Assembly: GCA_900763175.1 (NCBI GenBank) | Contig: CAAFJI010000105.1 | Location: 1-42,843 of the forward strand | Source: Lachnospiraceae bacterium | GTDB taxonomy: Bacteria > Bacillota > Clostridia > Lachnospirales > Lachnospiraceae | Length of the DNA: 42,843 bases | Direction of reading: 5' to 3' | Part shown: positions 31,821 through 41,000 of the stretch, piece by piece | Numbering within the stretch: position 1 is the first letter of the stretch | How the letters are laid out: each line of letters opens with the position of its first letter | Program-made: the position numbers and the translations under genes | The notes under the pieces: generated by a model | What the model was told of the DNA's origin: nothing | Seen by the model: only the letters and a program-made list of their open reading frames with translations | Databases searched by the model: none

Positions 31821-31836
31821 TTTTACAAACATCATC

Positions 31837-31898
31837 TGGTCAACCCTCGTCACAAGTTATATAATGATATGAGTGTCAAAAGGTCTTTTGCCACTCAT
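31837..31898 (+). promoter_or_regulatory. Alcohol dehydrogenase promoter and leader palindrome
   Basis: TGGTCA, 17 bases, then TATAAT (31860-31865). A near-perfect palindrome follows at 31869-31898 (ATGAGTGTCAAAAG / CTTTTGCCACTCAT), which contains the 14-base motif shared with the perR upstream region. It could be an operator or an mRNA hairpin. Confidence 0.55.
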
Positions 31899-31919
31899 TT
31901 GATATAACGGAGGGTTTTT

Positions 31920-33122
31920 ATGATTAATTTTGATTTTTATGCACCCACCAGGATTCTTTTTGGTGCTGGCAGAGAAACAGAGGTTGGAAAACAGATCTGT
32001 GCTTTTGGCGGCCACAAGGTACTGATCATCTATGGAAAAAAGGGCGGGCACATTGAGACTTCCGGTCTGTTAGACCGCATCCACCAGAGCCTTGCGGATG
32101 CCGGACTTTCCTTTATCGATTTCCCCGGTGCCGTTCCCAATCCCAGACTTTCCCACGTAAAAGAAGGCATCAGGCTTGGCCGTGAAAGTGGAGTAGATTT
32201 CCTTCTTCCCATTGGCGGAGGAAGTATTATTGACACAGCGAAAGGAATTGGCTATGGAATTGCCAACGATTTTGAAATGGAAGATCTTCTCTATGGAAAA
32301 GTAAAAACAGATAAGAATCTTCCAATCGGCTGTGTTCTTACCATTGCTGCTGCCGGTTCTGAGATGTCCTCCTCCATGGTGCTCACCATTGATGAAGGGC
32401 TGATGAAACGTTCCTATGGACACGACTGCTCCAGACCGAAATTTGCCGTTATGAATCCGGAGCTTACCTACAGCCTTCCGGCTTATCAGACTGCAAGCGG
32501 CGCTGTTGACATCATGATGCACACCATGGAGCGCTACTTCACCCCAACCAAGACAGATAACAGCCTTACAGACCGAATCGCAGAAGGCCTTCTGGTTTCT
32601 GTCCGTGATGCGGCACAGGTGGCTGTCAAAGAGCCTGAAAATTACGATGCACGGGCAACTCTTATGTGGGCAGGCAGTCTTTCCCACAATGGACTTACGG
32701 GAGCAGGCCGTGTTTCTGATTTTGGTTCCCACAAGATTGAGCACGAGCTTGGCGGTATGTTTGATGTGGCCCACGGTGCCGGTCTTGCTGCAATCTGGGG
32801 AAGCTGGGCAAGATACGTTTACCACACAGATCCGGCAAGATTTGCCCAGTTTGGCGAAAAAGTTTTCGGGATTTCCTATAATAAAGATACAGCAAATGCA
32901 ACAACTGTAGAAACAGCTGCTTTAGCTGCTATTAAAGCCTGGGAAGACTGGTGCCGCTCCATTCAGATGCCGGTTGCTCTCACAGAGCTTGGCATACAGC
33001 CAACAGATGCACAAATCCAGGAAATGGCTGAAAAATGCGTCTATGGACGAAACGGACATATTGGCTTCTTCCAGGAGCTGGATAAAGAAGATATTGTAAA
33101 GATTTTAAATATGGCGAAATAA
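31920..33122 (+). CDS. Iron-containing alcohol dehydrogenase, butanol-dehydrogenase type
   Basis: The 400-residue product is a group III NAD(P)-dependent dehydrogenase that reduces aldehydes to alcohols in fermentation. NAD-binding GGGSIIDTAKGIG is at about 98-110. Metal ligands are in VDIMMHTMERYF and HKIEHELGGMFDVAHGAGLA. The start INFDFYAPTRILFGAG is typical of the BdhA/YqhD branch. An ACGGAGGG ribosome site precedes the ATG. The substrate (butanal, acetaldehyde or methylglyoxal-like) cannot be told from sequence. Confidence 0.93.
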   Translation: MINFDFYAPTRILFGAGRETEVGKQICAFGGHKVLIIYGKKGGHIETSGLLDRIHQSLADAGLSFIDFPGAVPNPRLSHVKEGIRLGRESGVDFLLPIGGGSIIDTAKGIGYGIANDFEMEDLLYGKVKTDKNLPIGCVLTIAAAGSEMSSSMVLTIDEGLMKRSYGHDCSRPKFAVMNPELTYSLPAYQTASGAVDIMMHTMERYFTPTKTDNSLTDRIAEGLLVSVRDAAQVAVKEPENYDARATLMWAGSLSHNGLTGAGRVSDFGSHKIEHELGGMFDVAHGAGLAAIWGSWARYVYHTDPARFAQFGEKVFGISYNKDTANATTVETAALAAIKAWEDWCRSIQMPVALTELGIQPTDAQIQEMAEKCVYGRNGHIGFFQELDKEDIVKILNMAK

Positions 33123-33141
33123 CAAACTTTCAATAAACAAA

Positions 33142-33240
33142 GGGGACCTGCTTCTTAGAGCGTGTTTGAAAAATCATTCCCACAAGCTGTGACTCACATC
33201 TTGCAGAAAACATTTTCAAAACATACTCTAGCAGATCCCC
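33142..33240. terminator. Terminator stem with a family A repeat in its loop
   Basis: GGGGACCTGCT (33142-33152) pairs with AGCAGATCCCC (33230-33240), one mismatch. The 77-bp repeat at 33155-33231 fills the loop. A T-rich tract follows on both sides when read outward. 33241-33361 holds nothing I can name. Confidence 0.6.
33155..33231 (+). repeat. Family A repeat, full copy
   Basis: TTAGAGCGTGTTTGAAAAAT and TTTTCAAAACATACTCTAG are the outer arms. CACAAGCTGTGAC and CTTGCAG are inside. Total 77 bp, between the alcohol dehydrogenase and the TM2 gene. Confidence 0.85.
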
Positions 33241-33361
33241 CTTAATTTCTATTCATCTATTGAATAATGATTCAGTCTACTGATCCTCTTTTCCCTGTAC
33301 CACAACGCCAGAAACAGGCCGGACATGGAAAGCCAGTATAAGAATTTAACAGCCTTTTTCA

Positions 33362-33808
33362 TTATCCGATCCTTACATGGTTCTTCAGCTGGAAGTTCTC
33401 ATCATTGGAGCACAGATAAATGATACCCTCAATAAATCCGATAATTGCCGGAATTCCAGTCCAGCAGAAGCAGAGATACAGAATTCCCATTCCAATTTTT
33501 CCCATGTAGAATTTATGGACTCCAATTCCTCCCAGGAAAATTCCAAGAAGTCCTGCTGCAATCTTGCTCTTGATCGGCCATGTCGGATTGATTCCTGTCA
33601 TATATACCTGCTGAGGTGCTGCCTGCTGGATGATAACCTGAGGCTGCGGCTGATACGGCTGCTGGTATGGCTGCTGGTATGGCTGCTGATAAGGCTGCTG
33701 ATACTGCTGTGCCGCCTGCTGCGTTGCTATTTTTTCTCCACAGAATTTACACTCTGTAGCTCCCGGATCGATTGGTGCCCCACACTGTGGGCAAACTCTT
33801 TCTGCCAT
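33362..33808 (-). CDS. TM2-domain protein with N-terminal zinc ribbon
   Basis: The 148-residue product starts with a zinc ribbon (CPQCGAPIDPGATECKFCG, residues 5-23). A Gln/Pro/Tyr-rich repeat linker follows (QQPYQ repeated four times, about 36-58), then a TM2 domain with two transmembrane helices (GLLGIFLGGIGVHKFYMGK and onward). TM2 proteins are small membrane proteins of unknown role. It follows the SPFH/zinc-ribbon gene at 33961-35007 on the same strand. GGAGGGAAAATT precedes the ATG. Confidence 0.88.
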   Translation of the reverse strand: MAERVCPQCGAPIDPGATECKFCGEKIATQQAAQQYQQPYQQPYQQPYQQPYQPQPQVIIQQAAPQQVYMTGINPTWPIKSKIAAGLLGIFLGGIGVHKFYMGKIGMGILYLCFCWTGIPAIIGFIEGIIYLCSNDENFQLKNHVRIG

Positions 33809-33960
33809 AATAATTTTCCCTCCTAAAACTTCTATTCTCTACCCATTCTGCGATTTCGGCACAGCCACTTTCTTCAAAAACCGAAGCATACGGAAAGTCT
33901 CTCCCATGCTGTCATCGTATATGAGATCAGAAACCTGATAACTAATGTAGCTCTCTGTAA

Positions 33961-35007
33961 CTATTCTACCTTTCTTCCGCATTCGGAGCAGAACTTTGCG
34001 CCTGGCTTCAGCTTGGCACCACATTCACAGACCTTCTCGCTGTTATTTGCTCCGCATTCCGGACAGAATTTCGACTTCATCGGTATTCTGGCACCGCAGG
34101 ATACGCAGTTCTTCGTCTCTCCCTGACGGACAGGGTTACCAACTGTCTGATTCATGGCTGCCCCCATTCCCATAGCAGCTCCCAGACCAACACCGCCTGC
34201 TGCGAAGGCTCCTGCCACGCCGCCTTTATTATTGGCTGCCCCTTCATATACATCGAAGGAACGCTTGGTGGCATATCTGCCATCTCCCATCAGCTCAAAG
34301 GCTGCTTTGTCCTCAAGGATCTGGTTGATCCTGTCAAAATCCTCATCCGGGAAATTGACGGACTGAATGGTAAAATTCACCACGGAGAATCCGTAACGCT
34401 CAAATTCTGGTGTGATCTGCTCCTTCACAGCTTCAGACAGACTCTCAAGCTTCGTAGAAATCTCCAATGCGGAAATTCCATTGTTGATAATGGCGTCTGC
34501 TATGGCTGTCTTGGCTTTCAGAACCAGAATGCCACGATAGTATTCTTTTACCTTATCAAATTTCACAATATCGTATTTCTGCATTCCACCAATCACTTCT
34601 TTGAACAATGTGGTTACATCGAGAATGCGAAGTGCCATCTGGCCAAATGCACGAACACGCAGTTTTACAAAATATTTCGGATCGATCAGCTGGATCGGTG
34701 TAATCGTACCCCAGTTAATATCCATCTTCACAGCTGTATTTACAAAATAGACCTCTGCGCTAAATGGGGTCCTTCCTCCGAAAGGAAGATTAATAATGTG
34801 CTTCAGCACAGGAAGATTATCTGCTGCGAGCGTATATGTACCAGGGTAAAAAACATCTGCCATCATTCCGCCTTTTACAAAAAGGGCTACCTGCCCTTCC
34901 TGCACGATCAGCTGTGTGCCGATCACAAGGTCTTCTGAAGGATACTTATAGATCAGCCAGTCACGATTGCGCAAACCATCAAAACGAACAACATCAATAA
35001 TTGCCAT
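33961..35007 (-). CDS. SPFH-domain protein with C-terminal zinc ribbons
   Basis: The 348-residue product has an SPFH domain (about 20-250; VVRFDGLRNRDWLIYKYPSEDLVIG, FPDEDFDRINQILEDKAAFE), a Gly/Ala-rich linker and two zinc ribbons (CVSCGARIPMKSKFCPECG, CECGAKLKPGAKFCSECG). It is a shorter relative of the 9547-10932 product, sharing the layout but not close sequence, so the genome has at least two such genes. AAGGAGTAGAGGACA precedes the ATG. It is 82 bases after the carboxypeptidase gene and may be cotranscribed with it and with the TM2 gene. Confidence 0.88.
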   Translation of the reverse strand: MAIIDVVRFDGLRNRDWLIYKYPSEDLVIGTQLIVQEGQVALFVKGGMMADVFYPGTYTLAADNLPVLKHIINLPFGGRTPFSAEVYFVNTAVKMDINWGTITPIQLIDPKYFVKLRVRAFGQMALRILDVTTLFKEVIGGMQKYDIVKFDKVKEYYRGILVLKAKTAIADAIINNGISALEISTKLESLSEAVKEQITPEFERYGFSVVNFTIQSVNFPDEDFDRINQILEDKAAFELMGDGRYATKRSFDVYEGAANNKGGVAGAFAAGGVGLGAAMGMGAAMNQTVGNPVRQGETKNCVSCGARIPMKSKFCPECGANNSEKVCECGAKLKPGAKFCSECGRKVE

Positions 35008-35089
35008 TGTCCTCTACTCCTTTTACCGACAAAACTTTCCTGATTTAGATACATAATACCATTTTACAGAATGTTTTTCAACTAATATA

Positions 35090-36133
35090 TCAGTTTCCCT
35101 GCATATTAATTGCTTCTCCTAACCGATTATATAAGGTCCGGGCATCTGAAATGTGGGGAATTCCGGTGGCATCTGCGGCGGCACCGGCAGTTACGAGTAT
35201 GTATTCCCGTTCATCTATGCCGGCGAAGCTTGCAAGACAATGTCCCGCTTCAGATGTATAGCCCGTTTTTCCTCCAAGAATTTCCCCGCCTGTGACTGCA
35301 GGATCTGAAAGATTTTTGAACATGGTACTGTAATAGGTGATTCCGTCAGGATGTACGTTTGTCCCTGGTGTTGAATGAAAATGGCTTGTGATCACATCAC
35401 GGAAAGTATCATTATTCAGAGCGTAGCGAAGAAGCAGCGCTATGTCATAGGTGGTACTGTAATGCTCTGGATCGTGAAGACCTGTACAGTTTTTAAAATT
35501 CGTATTTTTCATTCCGATGGATTTTGCTTTCTGATTCATTTTTTCTACAAATCCCTCTTCTGAGCCTGAAACCTGATCTGCAAGTGCCAGGCAGCACTCC
35601 GCTCCCGAAGGCAGGATCACGCCATAGACCAAATCCCGTATCCGAACGGATTCACCTGGCTGAAAGCCTGCCTGTGTCGCATCCTGTCCATCCAGAGAAT
35701 AAAAAATATCCTCACTTAAGGTAATCTCCTGATCCAGATTGGAAAAGGATTCCAGGGCAACAATGGCTGTCATGATTTTCGTCATGGATGCTGGATAAAT
35801 TTGCTCATTGCCACCCATATCTCCAATCACTTTTCCACTTTTGACATCCATGAGGGTCACATTGGAACTATTCACTCCGGAAACATCCAGCTCCTTCACG
35901 GGCGGACTGTCAAAGCTTCCAAAAAAATCTGTTGCCTTCGCACCCATGCCCTTGTTCCAGCAAAATGCCACAGCAAGCACAAGCAATATGAGAACCTCAA
36001 TTATGGCGCTTATCAGCACACGCTTCCTCTGTCTCCGCCGATGCATTCTCTGCCTGCGGTGCCTTAATTCCATACCATCTATCTGACGATTTCTACCTCC
36101 ATTTCGATTCCGATTCTCTCTGTATTCTGTCAT
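35090..36133 (-). CDS. D-alanyl-D-alanine carboxypeptidase (S11 family)
   Basis: The 347-residue product has a long basic cytoplasmic head (about 1-38, very Arg-rich), one transmembrane helix (about 39-58) and an extracellular penicillin-binding domain. SMTK (Ser116, Lys119) is the catalytic SxxK and GGKTGYTSE the KTG box. The middle motif reads PSGAE where SxN is usual, so the Asn is replaced by Ala. It trims the terminal D-Ala from peptidoglycan stem peptides. It lies 41 bases after the O-antigen-ligase-like gene, so it shares its transcript. Confidence 0.9.
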   Translation of the reverse strand: MTEYRENRNRNGGRNRQIDGMELRHRRQRMHRRRQRKRVLISAIIEVLILLVLAVAFCWNKGMGAKATDFFGSFDSPPVKELDVSGVNSSNVTLMDVKSGKVIGDMGGNEQIYPASMTKIMTAIVALESFSNLDQEITLSEDIFYSLDGQDATQAGFQPGESVRIRDLVYGVILPSGAECCLALADQVSGSEEGFVEKMNQKAKSIGMKNTNFKNCTGLHDPEHYSTTYDIALLLRYALNNDTFRDVITSHFHSTPGTNVHPDGITYYSTMFKNLSDPAVTGGEILGGKTGYTSEAGHCLASFAGIDEREYILVTAGAAADATGIPHISDARTLYNRLGEAINMQGN

Positions 36134-36174
36134 ATCAAAAAATCACCCATCCTCTTTGTTTCTCCATTACAATG

Positions 36175-37899
36175 TTACATTTTTAAGCCTGGCTCCTGTT
36201 CTCCGGCTACGCCACTGCCCATTCCCAGCAGTACCCAGAATACCGGTGCCGTCACTACCATAGAATCATTGACCAGTCCCATGATAAAATACCCTGCCGC
36301 ACAAAGAGCAATTACTTTCCACATTTTTCCTTTCTTTTTTAAAAGCTTTTTCAGGCTGGTGCCATAAAAGGCCAGAAGACAGAGAAGAGATAAAACTCCA
36401 GTCTGTACTGCAGTCTGCACATATAAGCTATGTGGCTTCGTTATGATTCCCGCATAAATAACCTTTGCCGCATTGATTCTTCCTACATAGTCATTCTGAG
36501 GGAATGTCATTGCAAAGGTATCCGGGCCGCTGCCCTTCAAAATATACTTTTTCAGGGTAGGAAGTACCCGGTTCCAGATGTAGCCTCTGGATCCCAGAAC
36601 CCGGTCATATCTCACGGACATGGCTGTGGCTGCTGCCTCAATCGTGTCTGTCTTTCCAAATACATTTCGATATTCAAATTTCTGATCTTCTTTTTTTACA
36701 AAGGTGAATGGCTCACTTTTATAATACATTACAATATATAACATTTCATCCTGGGTATATGCGTCAAAGGAAAATCTTTTAAAACGCTTGTCCTCTATCA
36801 CAAGCCTGCCAGTTTCTTCCTCTGTTTTTACGGACAGCTTCTCTCCCTTTTCATCTTTTACAAATAAAAGAGCACCGTCTTTTCCATAGGTTTTGGCATT
36901 TACCACACATTTTCCTGTTGAAGTGGTAATCTCAATGCCGTTGTCCGAAGTCTGAATATCCTGCAATCTATAGGGTGTTTTCCTTACGTCTCCCTGCACC
37001 AGCCAGATTCCGATCCCTGCCAGGATTATCACAAATACTATTATAAGTCCGTATTTTTTCTTTTTGTAACCAGGTCTTCCAAGAATTGCCCCGCAGCCCA
37101 ATACTGCCAGAGTAATCATGCCAGCTCTGGAGCCTGTTCCCCAAAGGCAAACAAGCAATGCCAGGATTTCCCCCGCAAAAACCGCTTTCTGCCATTTCTT
37201 TTTCACACTGACTGCCAGATAAAAGCAGACCGGAAGCACCAGAACAATGAAAACAGCGGCGTAATTAGGATTGTACAATGCCATATACACCGGATTTTCC
37301 GTGCTGTCTGCAAATTGAAAGGACAGATTTCTTTCAGGTGCGATCAGTGCGTTTCCCACTGAACTGCCCCAGAAATCCCTTCTGGCCAGCTGTGATATTC
37401 CAATAACAGCCTGAACAATTGCTCCCACTGCCAATGCTGCAAATAAAATGGTTCTTTCCTGCTCTCTTTCCACCACCTGGGCAGCATAGAAAAAGGTAAA
37501 CGCATACAAAAGCAGCATCAGACAGCCCTCATAGTTCTCTGCAATTCCATTCCAGGAAATGTTTTTGTATTCACTGAGTACGGTAGAAAGCAATACAAAG
37601 AACAAATAGCCTCCCAGGAAAGTCCAGCTTTTTTCCCATTTCCAGCTGCATTTCAAAACGACAGCCCGGTAGATCAGTACTGCTGCCATCCAAATGCACG
37701 CTGCCAGGAAACTTCTGGAACGCCACCAGGAAAAGAAGTCTGCACTGGTTGTCTGCGCAGGAAACCAGGAGTAGGATTCCAACCCTGTAGTTACTAATTT
37801 CAGGTGTACGATAAGGGGCAATATACCCAAGATAAAAATAAGCGGAAAAAGCCTTATCCACATTCTTATTGTCTTTTCTCTATATTTTCCTATTTTCAT
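36175..37899 (-). CDS. O-antigen ligase/polymerase-like membrane protein
   Basis: The product has 574 residues from the ATG at 37899, after AAGGAGGG. It has about 12 transmembrane segments and a large extracellular part (about 300-420). The Wzy_C/WaaL pattern is present: GSGPDTFAMTFPQNDY and, after it, ITKPHSLYVQTAVQTGVLSLLCL with the conserved His. It probably joins or polymerises surface polysaccharide on lipid carriers. No glycosyltransferase is nearby, so the substrate is unknown. The pairing with a D-Ala-D-Ala carboxypeptidase places it in cell-envelope assembly. Confidence 0.85.
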   Translation of the reverse strand: MKIGKYREKTIRMWIRLFPLIFILGILPLIVHLKLVTTGLESYSWFPAQTTSADFFSWWRSRSFLAACIWMAAVLIYRAVVLKCSWKWEKSWTFLGGYLFFVLLSTVLSEYKNISWNGIAENYEGCLMLLLYAFTFFYAAQVVEREQERTILFAALAVGAIVQAVIGISQLARRDFWGSSVGNALIAPERNLSFQFADSTENPVYMALYNPNYAAVFIVLVLPVCFYLAVSVKKKWQKAVFAGEILALLVCLWGTGSRAGMITLAVLGCGAILGRPGYKKKKYGLIIVFVIILAGIGIWLVQGDVRKTPYRLQDIQTSDNGIEITTSTGKCVVNAKTYGKDGALLFVKDEKGEKLSVKTEEETGRLVIEDKRFKRFSFDAYTQDEMLYIVMYYKSEPFTFVKKEDQKFEYRNVFGKTDTIEAAATAMSVRYDRVLGSRGYIWNRVLPTLKKYILKGSGPDTFAMTFPQNDYVGRINAAKVIYAGIITKPHSLYVQTAVQTGVLSLLCLLAFYGTSLKKLLKKKGKMWKVIALCAAGYFIMGLVNDSMVVTAPVFWVLLGMGSGVAGEQEPGLKM

Positions 37900-38022
37900 A
37901 GGTACCCTCCTTGTTGGCAAGAGCCTGCCTTTTTGCACACTCTGCTTTTATCCTAATTTAACACAAAGACTGTTCCTTTTCCACATAAACCTGCCATCCC
38001 CTTTATTTCTATATTTGTTCAG

Positions 38023-38060
38023 ACAAAAAAGACTGCCGCACCAACATTAGTGCGGCAGTC
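38023..38060 (-). terminator. Terminator after the 1.58-kaa surface protein
   Basis: GACTGCCGCAC and GTGCGGCAGTC form a perfect 11-bp stem with an 8-base loop, followed on the minus strand by TTTTTTGTCT. Confidence 0.93.
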
Positions 38061-38085
38061 TCTGATCCTTCTCTATAAAGAGAGT

Positions 38086-41000
38086 TTATTTTACTGTTAC
38101 CTTGCAGGTTACCTTCTTCTTTCCTGCTGTGATGGTAATGGTTGCTTTTCCTTTTTTCTTTGCTTTGATCTTACCTTTGGCACTTACAGTGGCTACCTTT
38201 TTATTAGAGGACTTAAAGGTGACTTTATCTGTAGTGTTAAGAGGTTTTACAGTGGTTTTCAGCTGGTAGCTCTTTCCTTTTTTCAGGCTCAAGGTCTTCA
38301 CATCTGCTTTCACACTGGTTGCCGGGATCTTATCCTTTACGGTAACGGTGATCTTGGCTGTCTTTTTGCTCTTTAAGGTAACGGTAATTGTGGTCTTTCC
38401 TGCTTTTTTCGCAGTGATTTTACCTTTCTTGCTTACAGTTGCTACTGATTTCCTGGATGATTTCCAGCTTACGATCTTATCTCCTTTTGCAAAGGTTACC
38501 TTTGGTGCTGCAACAGATTTTCCGGTTGCAATGGTGATCTTCTTCGCAGCTACGGAAATGGTTGCCTTAGCCTTCTCCATAACTACCTGCTCCGTCTTTC
38601 CGCAAACGGTACATTTGCGTTCTTTCAGTCCTGTAGCATTGATGCTAGGCTCTGTGACAACTGTGTACTCAGTAAATGTATGAGCACCTGTTGCAGGAAT
38701 CTCAACTGCAGGTTTCCGGGTATGGCATACCACGCACTCCTCATGCTGGCGTCCCGCCTCACCACAGGTGGCTGCCTTGTCGACGATGGTCTGATACTGG
38801 TGGGCACCTGTTGCCGGGATTTCTACCGGAGCCTTCGCAAGGCCGCACTTGGAGCATACCTCATGCTGGCTTCCCGCCTCACTACAGGTGGCTGCCTTGT
38901 CGATTACCCATGTATAGGTATGGTCACAGGATTCATTTTCCACAACTGCAGTTCCTGAACCAGATCCGCAGATGAGAGCATAGTATACTTCGCCTTTCTT
39001 CAGAGAATAGGTTCTATTATCTGTATGTATGAAATTTCCCTGGCCATCAATGAAATAACCGTAAAGATTCTGGTTGGATGTCTTAACGCTGTAATTGCCG
39101 TCCTCATTAATCTGAACCTTAAACAATCTTCTGTGGTAACCAGTTCCAAAATCAACGGTTTGTTTCTGGCTTACCGGAAGTACAGCTACCTCTTCCTTTG
39201 ACACTGCATTGTATGTCTTTTTCTCTGTTTTGCAGGAACCTCCAATACTATACTGAACATCAAATGTTTTTCTGTCTACTGACCAGTATACATTTGCATA
39301 GATACGTGGATATCCGACTGAACCACAAGCTTCACTGAATCCAACCTCTGACTGCGTTCCATCAGAATATGTAACCTTGAATCTTGCGCCTTCAAACATC
39401 GGCTCAAGGAATCCATAGCTTCCGTAAGCTTCGTATGGTTCCTGGATTACTTCGACATCTGCAATGGATTTCGCATTGTCAATACTGATAGATGTGTTTC
39501 CTGCACTATAGCCGCCGCATACGATTTCAAAGTAATAGGTTTTGCCTTTATTCAGTTTATAACCATCATTCTTGTAATTGTATGAAATCTCTTCTCCTGT
39601 TTCATCGTGAACAATTACCTCAATGCCATCGATATTTTCTGTGGAAGCAAAATTTAATGCATAATATTTATCTTCCTTTGCAAGGAAGCGATAGCAGATT
39701 TTTTTCTGTGTGTAGACATTATCCTGTCCATAGCTGATATTTACTTTCTGTCCTTCTGTAATTTCTTCCATTTTTTCAGGATTGTACAGCATGAGGATTG
39801 TTTCTGTGTAGATGTCTCCACAGGTTACTTTCAGCTTATATTCTTTTTTCTCCTGATCTTTGGAAACATCTTCTACTGAAACCGTATACCTGTTTCCATA
39901 CTTATCTGTGTTTTCACCTAATTGGACCTCTACTCTGTTTCTGCTGCTGTAGAATGTCTCATTGTAGTGGAACCACAGTGTCATTCTTTTCAGCATACTA
40001 TCCAGAGTATCAACACCCTCGATTCCAATTCCTGCGGTAGAGGAGCCCTTCTCAATGATCTGAATATTCAGAGGAGCTGCGGAACGGTCTGTCAGTCTGG
40101 TGAGCATTGCTGAAAATGTATAAGCACCACGCTTATATTCACCGCCACAGCCAATATAGAAGCTGTATTTCGCATCTTTTTTCAAAACCATCTGTATCTG
40201 ATCTAGTCCGTAATAGAATCTTGAATCCTCATTTTCATTTCTCAGAGAAACTGTCAATCCGGCTTTATCTGCTGTTGCCAGGTCAAGCTGATAAACTCCG
40301 GTCTCTTCTGGCACATAAGTAAATTCGGCCTTCTCGTACTCACTTCCGATTGTCAGGTTTTCGTATTTTTTATTCAGCTGGATTTCAAACGGCTTACTGC
40401 TTTCATCTGGGTGTCTGCCTATAGTCAGATCCGCCTGCTCACCACCTGTATATTCAACCAGGCATTTTTCGCCTGCTGTCATATACTGGTTGCTGACTCT
40501 ATAATAGCGTCCCTTTGCAAATCTATAGAAATCAGCATCACAATACTCCGGAATACCTGCAATGTAATAATAACCAGTTTCAGCAGGACTGAAGCAGACT
40601 ACTTCTGAGGACTGACCGCCCACATGGAAGGTTTCGCCTTCTTTCACGGTCCTAAGCTGATTGCAATCGGTGGATTTCACCTGTACGGTCATCTGTGCAA
40701 TCGGTTCCTGGGATTCTCCCAAATATGCCTTTACCACATATTCTCCGCCTGCCAGGCTAATGCTTCCGCCAGTTACAGCCAAAGTATTCCCTGTCTGTTC
40801 AATCTCCAAACGGAACGTCTCGCCATTTACGCCTATTCTTCCTACTCTTACTCTTCCGATTGTTCCATCATCATAAGTAAGATCCAGATAAAAGTCACTT
40901 CCATGAATCTTATCTAAGTTTTCATAATAGACTTCATCGTTGCGAAGGACAGCTGATTTGATCGTTTTTCCGACTTTTACTGTCTTTACTGCAATATAAT

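Noticed and set aside
13004..33231. Family A repeats as a CRISPR array
   Set aside because: Copies are kilobases apart, differ in length and are palindromic with no regular spacers.
33839..33984. Possible 46-61 codon gene after the SPFH gene
   Set aside because: Overlaps the SPFH 3' end in another frame and has no convincing ribosome site or recognisable features.
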